DNA of 64,000 nt from NCBI GenBank assembly GCA_031267575.1, contig JAIRYN010000073.1:54833-118832 (forward strand), written 5' to 3'. Source of the stretch: Synergistaceae bacterium (GTDB taxonomy: Bacteria > Synergistota > Synergistia > Synergistales > Aminobacteriaceae). Under the pieces are notes generated by a model that searched no databases, had not been told where the DNA came from, and saw only the letters and a list, made by a program, of their open reading frames with translations. Position 1 is the stretch's first letter, and every line of letters begins with the position of its first letter. A program made the translations under genes and the position numbers. This document shows positions 18,755 through 26,818 of this stretch, piece by piece.

Positions 18755-19759
18755 ATGGGAAAGTCGTCAAAGGTACTCGTGTGTTTAGTTGTGTTTGTTT
18801 GTGCGGTTGTGGCGTTTTTTTCCGTTCCCGCTTCGGCGGCGGACACGAAACTCACGCTTTGCGGAACGAACGGAGTCGGAGATACTCAGTCTATGGCTCA
18901 TGAGGAATTGGCGAAGCGTCTCAACGCGCTAGGCGGCTGGGATGTGAGCGCGATGGTCTCCTCCGAGATGGGGAGCACGGACGATGTCACCGAACAGGCG
19001 ATCAACGGCGCGGCGGTGACGGCGGCGTCGGATCCTTCGAGGCTGGCTGCCTATGTTCCTGAGTTCGGTATCCTGATGATGCCTTATCTTTTCAATGACT
19101 ATTCGCAGTTGGATACCCTGATGGACACGGAGCTGTACAAGGGCTGGAAGGAAAAATTCGTCGAGCACGGCCTGGTTCTTCTCACCAATAACTGCCTCAC
19201 CGGTTGGCGCAACTGGGTCACGAATAAGGAAATCAACAAACCCGCCGACTTGAACGGCTTGAAAATCCGCACGATGGGGAACGCGATTGCCATCAACTCC
19301 GTCAACGCTATGGGGGCCGTCGCGACTCCCATGAATCAGAACGAGTGCTACAACGCCATCGCCACGAAGGTTATCGATGGGGGCGAGTGGCAGCTTCCGA
19401 CGGTTTACTCCTCCAAATTCTACGAAGTGTGCAAAAACATCAGCCTTTCTCAACATTTCTTGCTGACGGGCTCCATTGTTACTGGCACGAAGTGGTTCGA
19501 CTCATTGAGCGATGTTCAGCAGGCCCAGTTGTCCGAAAACGCCGTTCAGACGTACAAAGATAACCAGGCCATCGTTATCGAGTACGAGAAGAAATATCTC
19601 GAAGAGATGGAGAAAACTTATGGAGTCAAGGTGGTCACCCCAGATCGTGAGGCGTTCAAAGCCGCCACGGCGAGCCTGTACTCCGACAAGGCCACCACGG
19701 GTGGAGCGGATTATGAGGCCATCCGGGTCGAGCTCTACAAACAACTGGGCATCAATTAA
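18755..19759 (+). CDS. TRAP transporter substrate-binding protein (DctP family), system 1
   Basis: A 334-residue periplasmic receptor. It has a signal peptide (residues about 1-28, cut near ASAADTK), then the DctP fold with its ligand-arginine region GLKIRTMGNAIAINSVNAMGA and the NECYNAIATKVIDGGEWQLPT segment. The ATG follows AGGAGGG. It delivers its ligand (usually a carboxylate, sometimes amino or sugar acids) to the DctQ-DctM pair encoded next. The ligand cannot be named. A 14-bp tandem duplication covers the stop codon and a hairpin follows, so downstream genes may be expressed less. Confidence 0.92.
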   Translation: MGKSSKVLVCLVVFVCAVVAFFSVPASAADTKLTLCGTNGVGDTQSMAHEELAKRLNALGGWDVSAMVSSEMGSTDDVTEQAINGAAVTAASDPSRLAAYVPEFGILMMPYLFNDYSQLDTLMDTELYKGWKEKFVEHGLVLLTNNCLTGWRNWVTNKEINKPADLNGLKIRTMGNAIAINSVNAMGAVATPMNQNECYNAIATKVIDGGEWQLPTVYSSKFYEVCKNISLSQHFLLTGSIVTGTKWFDSLSDVQQAQLSENAVQTYKDNQAIVIEYEKKYLEEMEKTYGVKVVTPDREAFKAATASLYSDKATTGGADYEAIRVELYKQLGIN

Positions 19760-19780
19760 AATTACTCAATTAAAATTACT
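19753..19780 (+). repeat. 14-bp exact tandem duplication across a dctP stop codon
   Basis: CAATTAAAATTACT at 19753-19766 is repeated at 19767-19780, with a third partial copy starting at 19781. The first copy contains the stop TAA (19757-19759). Confidence 0.95.
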
Positions 19781-19807
19781 CAATTAAACTTACATGGAGG
19801 AATTTAA

Positions 19808-19904
19808 GTGGAAGACAAACCCTTAGTCGCGTGAGAGGCGAATAAGGGAGTGATACGATGGGCGGCATAGACTGACTGAGATAAAAAAAGTTGGATATGC
19901 CGCC
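19808..19904 (+). promoter_or_regulatory. dctP-dctQ intergenic hairpin with two tiny upstream reading frames
   Basis: GGCGGCATA (19861-19869) and TATGCCGCC (19896-19904) form a perfect 9-bp stem with a 26-base A-rich loop, followed by TCGTTTTAT. Ahead of it, GGAGG (19796-19800) precedes a 8-residue frame, GTG 19808 to TGA 19834 (MEDKPLVA), and GGGAG precedes ATG 19858 (MGGID, stop). The stem could attenuate or process the mRNA between receptor and membrane subunits. Translation of the tiny frames is speculative. Confidence 0.45.
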
Positions 19905-19937
19905 TCGTTTTATATCGAGAAAACCGTGGGTGATGAG

Positions 19938-20507
19938 ATGTTTCAAACTTTTTACAAGGTCTATTGCAGGCTGGAGGAAATCATTACTGGCATCGGTTTC
20001 ACCGCCATCGTGGGGTTAACGTTTATGAACGCCGTTTTGCGCGTGGTGGGGCGACCCATCATTTTCGCCGATGACATAAGCCTGTTGCTGTTCGGTTGGG
20101 TGGCGTTTCTGGGTGCCGACGTGGCGCTTCGGTATTCCCGGCTCGTCGGTATGGATATATTGGTCAGCAAATTTTCGCCGAAGATACAGAAATGTTTTCA
20201 AATATTAGTCTACGCCATCATGCTAGGAGCTCTCGCTTTATTCGCCATCAAGGGCTACCAACTGGCCTTGGGTAATTGGAGACGGCAGTTCAACACGCTA
20301 CCCATATCGTATGGATGGGTGTCGCTGAGCCTTCCCGTGTGCAGCGTCCTCATGATCTTCACAATACTGATCAAGGGCATCAAAGTGATATCGCGCTTCC
20401 AGGATGATAACTACAACGTAAAAAAAGACAACGCGGACCTCGTGGGCGAGGAATATACCGGGATAGCGCCGGGCGAGACGTCCCGCAAAAACGAGGTGGC
20501 GATATGA
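19938..20507 (+). CDS. TRAP transporter small permease (DctQ family), system 1
   Basis: A protein of about 189 residues with four hydrophobic segments and the typical DctQ core (FADDISLLLFGWVAFLGADVALRYSRLVGMD). It forms the membrane complex with DctM. ATG 19938, preceded by GGGTGATGAG, is preferred over GTG 19926. The C-terminal ~35 residues are hydrophilic and charged. Its stop overlaps the DctM ATG (ATGA). Confidence 0.9.
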   Translation: MFQTFYKVYCRLEEIITGIGFTAIVGLTFMNAVLRVVGRPIIFADDISLLLFGWVAFLGADVALRYSRLVGMDILVSKFSPKIQKCFQILVYAIMLGALALFAIKGYQLALGNWRRQFNTLPISYGWVSLSLPVCSVLMIFTILIKGIKVISRFQDDNYNVKKDNADLVGEEYTGIAPGETSRKNEVAI

Positions 20508-21790
20508 CGGCTCTTATCGTGACGTTTATTATACTGGTACTCATTAATACTCCTATAGCTTTTGTGATAGGGATCGCCGGAGTGGCATGGTTTTACGTAC
20601 ATCCAGAGTTTCCGATGGCCATAGCGGTGCAACGCGTGATTTCCCAAACTCAGTCTATCCCCTTCCTAGCGGTGCCATTTTTCATCTTCGCGGGTAACCT
20701 GATGAACCGCACTGGGATAACGAGGAACCTGATCGGTTTTTCCAGAGTGCTGACACGCAACATGACAGGTGGGATCGCTCAAGTATCCGTCTTGTTGTCG
20801 ACCCTTATGGGCGGGGTATCGGGTTCAGCCGTGGCCGACGCGTCGATGGAGGCTAGGATTCTTGGGCCCGAGATGATCAAACGCGGCTATTCGAAGGGTT
20901 ACGCCGCAGGCGTTATCTGTCTGACATCTCTGATAACCGCCACAATTCCCCCGTCGCTGGGGTTCATTTTGTATGGGTTTGTGGGGGGCGTGTCGATCGG
21001 GAAACTTTTCATAGCCGGTATTATTCCAGGGCTTATGATGATGGTGGTTTTGATGTTTACCGTGTCCGTAACTGCAAAGCGCAGAAAATACGATGTGCCG
21101 CCTCCCGGCACAAAACCACCCAGTGGGGCGGAAATACTGCGCGAGCTGAGGGCGGCGATTTGGGCCCTCATATTTCCGCTAATCCTGATTATTGGGATAC
21201 GATTCGGCTTGTTCACCCCGACGGAGGCTGGGGCTTTTGCGGTGGTATACGCGCTCTTTGTGGGTATTTTTGTCTACAAGGAACTGACGTGGAAAGATTT
21301 CCTCGCGGCTTTAAAGGATTCCTTCATCGACAACGGCGGCATCATCCTCATTATCGCGTTGTCCGGTATTTTCGGCTACTCGCTCACCGTGGAAAAAACC
21401 CCGGCTATGTTGGGTTCTCTGCTCTTCGGCATCTCGTCGAACCCACAAGTGCTGATGGTGATTATCGTGTTGTTCCTCGTGGTTTCCGGCATGTTCATCG
21501 ACAGCAACGTCAACATTCTTTTGCTGACTCCAATTTTCTTGCCCGTGCTGACTCAGATGTCCGTGGACCCGGTCCACTTCGGCGTCTGCATGATGACGGT
21601 GGTCACCATGGGTTGCATGACCCCGCCAGTGGGAACCGCGCTCTATACGGTGTGTGATATTCTGGACTGTCCCATAGAGGAGTATTTTATCGAGACCATG
21701 CCGTTTTATGCCGCGGTCATCGGCCTCGATATTATCCTGATCTTTATTCCTAGTGTCGTAATGTGGCTTCCCAACCTAGTGTTCGGCTAG
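20504..21790 (+). CDS. TRAP transporter large permease (DctM family), system 1
   Basis: A 428-residue DctM subunit with about 12 hydrophobic segments. Family motifs: PFFIFAGNLMNRTGI, MGGVSGSAVADASMEARILGPEMIKRGYS, ATIPPSLGFILYGF, FTPTEAGAFAVVYALFVG and MGCMTPPVGTALYTVCDI. It uses a sodium or proton gradient to take up the ligand delivered by DctP. It starts at ATG 20504, overlapping dctQ by four bases. Confidence 0.95.
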   Translation: MTALIVTFIILVLINTPIAFVIGIAGVAWFYVHPEFPMAIAVQRVISQTQSIPFLAVPFFIFAGNLMNRTGITRNLIGFSRVLTRNMTGGIAQVSVLLSTLMGGVSGSAVADASMEARILGPEMIKRGYSKGYAAGVICLTSLITATIPPSLGFILYGFVGGVSIGKLFIAGIIPGLMMMVVLMFTVSVTAKRRKYDVPPPGTKPPSGAEILRELRAAIWALIFPLILIIGIRFGLFTPTEAGAFAVVYALFVGIFVYKELTWKDFLAALKDSFIDNGGIILIIALSGIFGYSLTVEKTPAMLGSLLFGISSNPQVLMVIIVLFLVVSGMFIDSNVNILLLTPIFLPVLTQMSVDPVHFGVCMMTVVTMGCMTPPVGTALYTVCDILDCPIEEYFIETMPFYAAVIGLDIILIFIPSVVMWLPNLVFG

Positions 21791-21860
21791 GATAACGGGA
21801 ATACGCCGGATAATACAAAGGGTGTAAACAGTTCGATTGAAATATGACTGAAATATGACT

Positions 21861-22114
21861 GAATCTATGTTAATATATGTAATTATGAATAGATTAGAGC
21901 AGTTGTCACTATCGGTTCGGGAGTGGACGTGTCCGCAATGCGGCGTACATTATGCCCGAGACGTGAACGCAGCGGTTAGTTTAAGAAATTACGCCGTGAG
22001 TTCCACGGTGTCAGCCTGGTGTCAGTCTGTGGAGAGGAAAGCTCTGGCCGTCGTCGCGAGATGGCGGTGAAACTGGCTTCAGTGAAGCAGGAAGTCAGCT
22101 TTGAATCTGTTTAG
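21861..22114 (+). pseudogene. IS200/IS605-family TnpB C-terminal relic, frameshifted
   Basis: One frame encodes EWTCPQCGVHYARDVNAAVSLRN, the Zn-ribbon/RuvC-III end of TnpB. A frame change near 22000-22020 leads into VCGEESSG...VKLASVKQEVSFESV and a stop at 22112, the usual tail of IS1341-type TnpB. Everything N-terminal is gone; the preceding ~70 bp contain duplicated GAAATATGACT. No active element remains. Confidence 0.75.
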
Positions 22115-22157
22115 ACAGATGTGAATAGGTCTGACGGAACGGAAATACAAAAGAGAT

Positions 22158-22186
22158 ACCGCGACGGAGCTGATATTCGTCGCGGT
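22158..22186 (-). terminator. Intrinsic terminator after the AI-2E-family gene
   Basis: ACCGCGACG (22158-22166) and CGTCGCGGT (22178-22186) form a perfect 9-bp stem with an 11-base loop. On the minus strand it is followed by ATCTCTTTTG, three bases beyond the gene's stop. Confidence 0.65.
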
Positions 22187-22189
22187 CGG

Positions 22190-23317
22190 TCATTTAGGAC
22201 GCGGCTCTTGTGGCTCTTCTGAATTTCGTGGTTGGCAAATGTCTTGTGTTGTCTGCGTTTGATAAAGCATCCAGACTTTGCGGTAAAAGTCCAAGGAGAA
22301 CACGAGGAGACTTAAAATGAGCGGTCCCACGAACAATCCCATAAACCCCCAGGCGGCCAGCCCTCCGAAGGCTCCGAGAAAAACCAAGAGCGTGCTCATA
22401 TTGGCTTTGCCCGATATGAAATAGGGGCGTAGGAAATTATCCACGGTACTGACGACGCAAAGCCCCCATAAGATCAAAATAAGAGCTTTCTTATTGTCCC
22501 CCACGAGAAAAAGATAAATGGCGCCAGGTATCCAGACTGTGGGTGTTCCCACGAAGGGGATCATCGCCAGAAGCGCCATCAAAGCCCCTGCCAGAAGAGG
22601 GCTGGACAAACCCACGAACCACCAACCTATAGCTCCCAACACGCCCTGAACGCCTGCCGTAAGGACCACTCCAAAGACAACGGCCCGCAGAACCACTCCC
22701 GTGCGGCGCATGAACTCATCCCGCTCATCACTCATCAGAGGAATGATGTCCTTAAAGTATTCCAAAAGCACGTGACCGTCCCTCAACAAAAAATAAAACG
22801 CGATGAAGATGATGATCTGATGGTAGGCCAACGTGGCTATGTTGCCCAAGAAGTTTCGAGAAAGACGAACCATCGTCGAGGTGGTCCAACTTACGAGCTG
22901 TTGGATTCCGTCTTTCAGCAAAGGATATTTCTCGAACATGGGTAAAAGTTCCCTCACCAGTACATCGGGAAACAGAGCATCTAAAGACAATCCTTTGGAG
23001 GCGTCGATACCCCCCACCAGATCTACGAGCCTTCCAAAAAGCCGGATCGCCTCCCGTGAGGTCACCACACCCGCCGCCATCGTAGGAGCAACTAAGAGCA
23101 CGATCATCAAAAAAGTGACCAATAGGGCGGCCAGGCTATTGCGCGTCTTCCCGACGATGCTCAAAACGCCGAGAAAAGCGGGGTAAAAGATAAACGCCAG
23201 AAGAATCGCCCAGGAGAGAGGACGAAACAGAGATAAAAGCGTCGTATACGCCAAAAGCGCGATAGCGAGAAACAAGAGGGCGACCGGCAAAATCCATCCT
23301 TTAAGCTGCTGTACCAT
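22190..23317 (-). CDS. AI-2E family transporter (PerM-like membrane protein)
   Basis: A 375-residue membrane protein with about eight helices, in the pattern of two or three N-terminal helices, a soluble insert (about residues 60-140) and a C-terminal bundle. The motifs IIFIAFYFLLRDG, FGVVLTAGVQGVLGAIGWWFVGL, MIPFVGTPTVWIPGAIYL and FLGAFGGLAAWGFMGLFVGPLI are diagnostic. Members include AI-2 exporter TqsA and Na+/H+ antiporters; the substrate is open. ATG 23317 (MVQQLKGW) is chosen because GAGGAG lies just upstream. The frame runs on into the miniature element at 23404, but that extension is not believed to be native. Confidence 0.9.
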   Translation of the reverse strand: MVQQLKGWILPVALLFLAIALLAYTTLLSLFRPLSWAILLAFIFYPAFLGVLSIVGKTRNSLAALLVTFLMIVLLVAPTMAAGVVTSREAIRLFGRLVDLVGGIDASKGLSLDALFPDVLVRELLPMFEKYPLLKDGIQQLVSWTTSTMVRLSRNFLGNIATLAYHQIIIFIAFYFLLRDGHVLLEYFKDIIPLMSDERDEFMRRTGVVLRAVVFGVVLTAGVQGVLGAIGWWFVGLSSPLLAGALMALLAMIPFVGTPTVWIPGAIYLFLVGDNKKALILILWGLCVVSTVDNFLRPYFISGKANMSTLLVFLGAFGGLAAWGFMGLFVGPLILSLLVFSLDFYRKVWMLYQTQTTQDICQPRNSEEPQEPRPK

Positions 23318-23403
23318 GTTATGCTCCTCGTTGTTTTTTTCTAATATCATTATGAACGTCTTCTCTCCTTTCCAAAGCAGTCGTTTTGCGCTACATTGCT
23401 GTT

Positions 23404-23697
23404 TTGACATACTCCTACGACTAAAGTTGTGGGTTTCTAAGATCGACAAAGACAGCCGACTTAAACCGGTCTTACGTCTTCTTCTTTAAGAGTGGATGCC
23501 CCCACTCTGAGAATATTTACAGTCACATTAATATCCCGGTCATGTTCCGCCCCGCATCTCGTGTTGATAAGCCATATAAGGAGTTTAACATGAAAGTAGA
23601 CATGTGGTAAGAAACCAAATACAAAACAAACACCGACAACGGCAACGTTGCGATTCTCATCCAACAGCTGAAGCCGTTGGATGAGAATCGCTTTATC
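23404..23697 (-). mobile_element. IS608-like miniature element, copy A (full length)
   Basis: A 294-bp element on the minus strand, preceded by TTAC (plus GTAA 23698-23701) and ending in TCAA (plus 23404-23407). Its left part forms a perfect 15-bp stem (CGATTCTCATCCAAC / GTTGGATGAGAATCG). The interior keeps the last codons of a tnpB (CGAEHDRDIN, then NILRVGASTLKEEDVRP). The right end is an imperfect hairpin around ACAACTTTAGTCGTAGG. It is nearly identical in length and sequence to copy B (43917-44211). There is no transposase gene. Confidence 0.8.
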
Positions 23698-23719
23698 GTA
23701 ACGTAACAGTTTGTATTTT

Positions 23720-24871
23720 TCAGTTTCGATAGTCTTTGAAAACATAGGGTGAGGTCATGAGGCCCAACAATCCCGCATAACTCAGAGAAAAACACGCCTT
23801 ATCACCCCATTTCCAAAGCGTCGAGGCATTTGTGACGCTCGCGTCCGTGACATCTAAAATCGTGTGATCGCTGGAGCCTCCCAGCACTTGTACCCCGGCA
23901 GAGTATGGAGTGAGGGCCTCCGTGGGAACGTCTTGACGTCCTATCGCGACAATGGCTCGGCGGCGCGGTCCCTTGTCCTCGAAAGTTTGCAGATTTCCGA
24001 AGGCGTCCGCTCCCGTCTCCCCTTCGGGCAACGACGGCTTGACCCGCGCTTCTACCACCTCCGCCTCCAAGTATGCCGTGTCCTGACGCAACCAGGGGAC
24101 TGACCGGCGCCAGGAGACGTCTTGACCTAACAGAATCGCCTCGCCCACGCGTAGATGATTCACGCCTGAAGGCAACTCTCCGCGCTCAAGCAGAGCTAGG
24201 GAGGAAGTGGATCCGCCGGAGCAGATGTGAACATCGTAACCCAGTTCGCTCGCTAGAGTCTCCCGTGCCAAGCACAAACGGCGAAGAGCGGAGGCGCTGG
24301 GCAAAACGCCAGCGAAACATCCAAAATTGACTCCTACTCCCTGAAGAACCACGCGGGGCGTTTTTTTCAAAACCGCGACAAAGGATTCTAATTCCCCTAC
24401 GTTAGTAGAGACGCAAGGCCACGCATTTATATCGGCCGTGGTTTTTGGGGTATCTAATAAAATCCCCTCACGCCGGTCGCCGAGGTCGAACATCAAGATC
24501 ACTTTGTGGGTCATACCCAGGGTTTTGCAACAATCATCTAAAGCCTCCACACTTTCCGGCATGGAGACCAGAGAAGAATCCACCCACCGGACTATCTCCT
24601 CCAACTCACTTTTCATGGGGATTCGGAGCAATGTCCGAGGAACCTGAGGAAAAGCCTCCTTCAAGCGCTTCAGATTCTGAAGGCGGCTGTCCGCGAAAGA
24701 AGCGCATCCTCCTTCGAGCATTGCGCCTGCCACTCGCAAGTCGGCACAGACACCCTTTACCACGCCCGCTACCTCCACTCCCTTGGATGCGCAAAATTTC
24801 ACCACCCGCGACGCGTTTTCGGTAATACAGTCAAGGCGCAGAATCAGACGAGGCCAGTGCTCTTTCATCAT
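23720..24871 (-). CDS. Alanine racemase-like PLP enzyme, probably ornithine racemase or relative
   Basis: A 383-residue fold-type III PLP enzyme. The Schiff-base lysine is probably in EVAGVVKGVCAD (residue about 39), the alanine-racemase AVVKANAYG position. Later motifs VILMFDLGDRREGI, GVGVNFGCFAGVLPS and ICSGGSTSSLALLERGELP fit the alanine/ornithine racemase (Orr, YhfX-like) branch rather than true Alr. It could supply D-ornithine for fermentation or racemise another amino acid. The stop at 23720 lies 20 bases from miniature element copy A. The ~260 bp upstream (24872-25129) are AT-rich with no gene visible. Confidence 0.75.
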   Translation of the reverse strand: MMKEHWPRLILRLDCITENASRVVKFCASKGVEVAGVVKGVCADLRVAGAMLEGGCASFADSRLQNLKRLKEAFPQVPRTLLRIPMKSELEEIVRWVDSSLVSMPESVEALDDCCKTLGMTHKVILMFDLGDRREGILLDTPKTTADINAWPCVSTNVGELESFVAVLKKTPRVVLQGVGVNFGCFAGVLPSASALRRLCLARETLASELGYDVHICSGGSTSSLALLERGELPSGVNHLRVGEAILLGQDVSWRRSVPWLRQDTAYLEAEVVEARVKPSLPEGETGADAFGNLQTFEDKGPRRRAIVAIGRQDVPTEALTPYSAGVQVLGGSSDHTILDVTDASVTNASTLWKWGDKACFSLSYAGLLGLMTSPYVFKDYRN

Positions 24872-25129
24872 ACCTACTCAAATCTGCCTAAACACACACT
24901 AACCGACCTTGGTTTTCGGTAAATGTGCCGTATTTTGGGTTTTGTTTATGCTGCTTCCGAATTCTAAAATATTTATTCATTTTAAATATTATCCCACAGG
25001 TTTAGGTATATTTCAATACACTGCTAAACAACCCTGTTGTTTTTATCCACAACACATAATCAACACACAATAGAGAAACAAAAAAATAGAGAAACAAAAA
25101 TATTGAGGATATACGACGCCCCTGAACTT

Positions 25130-25531
25130 TTAGGCACTGTTTTCTAGTTCACGCGAGTCTCTGTGTTTTCTGGGCAGCGACCTACTCGCCACGATATCTG
25201 AGCCGGTTCCGCAGACATTTTTTATCAATGTCGCCCCGATCTCTATCGGAGCGTCTACCGTCAATTGGGCGACTTCTCTCGCGACGTCGAAAACTTTCGA
25301 CAAGGGTAACGGGGTTTTACTGCGTGTCGGACAAAGCGGCAATAAACCTCCATTGACTCTCACGGTCGACGTGAACGTGCGGACAGGATTAGCGACCTCG
25401 CTGCGGGCGTATTTTTCGCCCAATGGACACGTATTACCCTCGACGCTCAAGACCTCGGCGCCCTCCACCGTGACGCTTAAAGAGCAACCCACAGGGCACG
25501 AGACGCACAAAAATTTTTTAACGCAACTCAT
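25130..25531 (-). CDS. DUF1667 protein of the glycerol operon
   Basis: A 133-residue protein with an N-terminal Cys cluster (CVKKFLCVSCPVGCSLSV and later NTCPLGEKYARSEVANP) and the C-terminal GSDIVASRSL, matching DUF1667. Such proteins are encoded beside a GlpA-like dehydrogenase and a FAD oxidoreductase and probably act as a small redox subunit. It is last of the glycerol operon, three bases after the upstream stop. The four N-terminal-half Cys suggest a metal or Fe-S site, which is inference. Confidence 0.85.
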   Translation of the reverse strand: MSCVKKFLCVSCPVGCSLSVTVEGAEVLSVEGNTCPLGEKYARSEVANPVRTFTSTVRVNGGLLPLCPTRSKTPLPLSKVFDVAREVAQLTVDAPIEIGATLIKNVCGTGSDIVASRSLPRKHRDSRELENSA

Positions 25532-25534
25532 TCT

Positions 25535-26818
25535 TTATAGCACCTCCAGGCCGACCGTGATCCTTGTCACATCGGACGCGAGGGATTTCAACTGGCTCGC
25601 GCTCAATTTTATCTCGTTCATTTCTCCTGGACGGGCATAACGAAGCCTTTGGGAAAAAAGCCCAGGCTCGGCGTATAGCCGACATTTGCTCTCTACAGGG
25701 CTTCCGACTCTCAGATAGACTGTAACATCGTCCTCGCCAGTGAGCGTCTGAGGGGAGACCACGCGGACGTTGTTTTCGGGAACGATCTTAAATTCACGCT
25801 TCGCATTTTCGAGGCGTCCCATAGCGTAACGGGCGGCGTATTTACCCGCGCGCTCGCCTTCGCGGCTCACAAAGTCGACCAAATCGTAGACCACGACCAC
25901 GTTGCCGGCGGCAAAGACGCAATCTTCGCTGGTCTGCATCCATTCATTGACGATCGGACCTCCGGTTATCGGCTCTATCGCGATGCCCGCCATGCGTGAG
26001 AGCTCGTTCTCAGGTATCAGGCCGACCGCGAGAAGCAAAGTGTCGCAGGTCACGAATTTATCGCTACCGGGAATGGGCTGCCTGTCTGGCCCCACCTCCA
26101 CGACCCCGACGCCTTCGAGGCGGCCTCTACCGCGCAGCTCGCAGACGCTGTGGTTGAGATAATAGGGAATACCGAAATCGTCGAGGCATTGCGCTATGTT
26201 GCGACGAAGGCCGGATACCCACGGCATGATCTCGAAAACTCCGACGACTTCTGCCCCTTCGAGAAGCATACGGCGCGCCATGATCAGGCCAATGTCGCCG
26301 GTTCCCATGATGACAACCTTCGTTCCCGGCATGAAGCCCTCCATATTGACAAAACGCTGCGCTGTACCGGCCGTGTAAACCCCCGACGGTCGGCTGCCGG
26401 CTACACCCAAAGCGCCCGCGGGGCGCTCACGGCACCCCATCGCGAGAACCAGGGATTTCGCCTCGATTTGTTCTATCCCGCGTTCGGGTTGCATCGTCCA
26501 GAAAGTGACGGTTTTTCTGCCGTCCTTTAGAACGGGCTTGTCCATCTGGAATACCATCGTATTGAGGCTGAACTCGACTCCCGCCTCTCGGACGCGCGTC
26601 AAATAGCGATGAGCGTACTCAGGACCGGTAAGCTCTTCCCCGAAGGTATGTAGTCCAAAGCCCGGATGGATGCACTGCTGAAGTATTCCGCCCGGTTCCC
26701 AGTCGCGCTCGAAGACGACGACGCGCTCGGCGCCTTCGTTTCGCGCGGCCGCGCCAGCGGCCAAACCGGCCGGGCCCGCTCCGATAATCGCTACATCGAC
26801 CTGTCTCGCCGCGCTCAT
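25535..26818 (-). CDS. FAD/NAD-dependent oxidoreductase of the glycerol-3-phosphate dehydrogenase complex
   Basis: A 427-residue pyridine nucleotide-disulfide oxidoreductase-like protein. It has an N-terminal FAD Rossmann motif (VAIIGAGPAGLAAGAAAR, residues about 8-25), a second dinucleotide motif (KVVIMGTGDIGLIMARRMLLEGAEVVGVFE) and FAAGNVVVVYDLVDFVSREG near residue 305. It lies between the GlpA-like gene and DUF1667 and starts within the end of the former (4-bp overlap). I infer it passes electrons from the GlpA-like subunit to NAD or another carrier. Confidence 0.85.
   Translation of the reverse strand: MSAARQVDVAIIGAGPAGLAAGAAARNEGAERVVVFERDWEPGGILQQCIHPGFGLHTFGEELTGPEYAHRYLTRVREAGVEFSLNTMVFQMDKPVLKDGRKTVTFWTMQPERGIEQIEAKSLVLAMGCRERPAGALGVAGSRPSGVYTAGTAQRFVNMEGFMPGTKVVIMGTGDIGLIMARRMLLEGAEVVGVFEIMPWVSGLRRNIAQCLDDFGIPYYLNHSVCELRGRGRLEGVGVVEVGPDRQPIPGSDKFVTCDTLLLAVGLIPENELSRMAGIAIEPITGGPIVNEWMQTSEDCVFAAGNVVVVYDLVDFVSREGERAGKYAARYAMGRLENAKREFKIVPENNVRVVSPQTLTGEDDVTVYLRVGSPVESKCRLYAEPGLFSQRLRYARPGEMNEIKLSASQLKSLASDVTRITVGLEVL

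Noticed and set aside
23318..23449. N-terminal extension of the AI-2E-family protein and similar extension of xseA (44166)
   Set aside because: The shared MSILE(T/S)HNFS... sequence is translation of the miniature element's right end, not native protein.
25043..25051. DnaA box TTATCCACA, possible replication origin
   Set aside because: A single box in an AT-rich gap without a cluster, dnaA or dnaN nearby; expected by chance.
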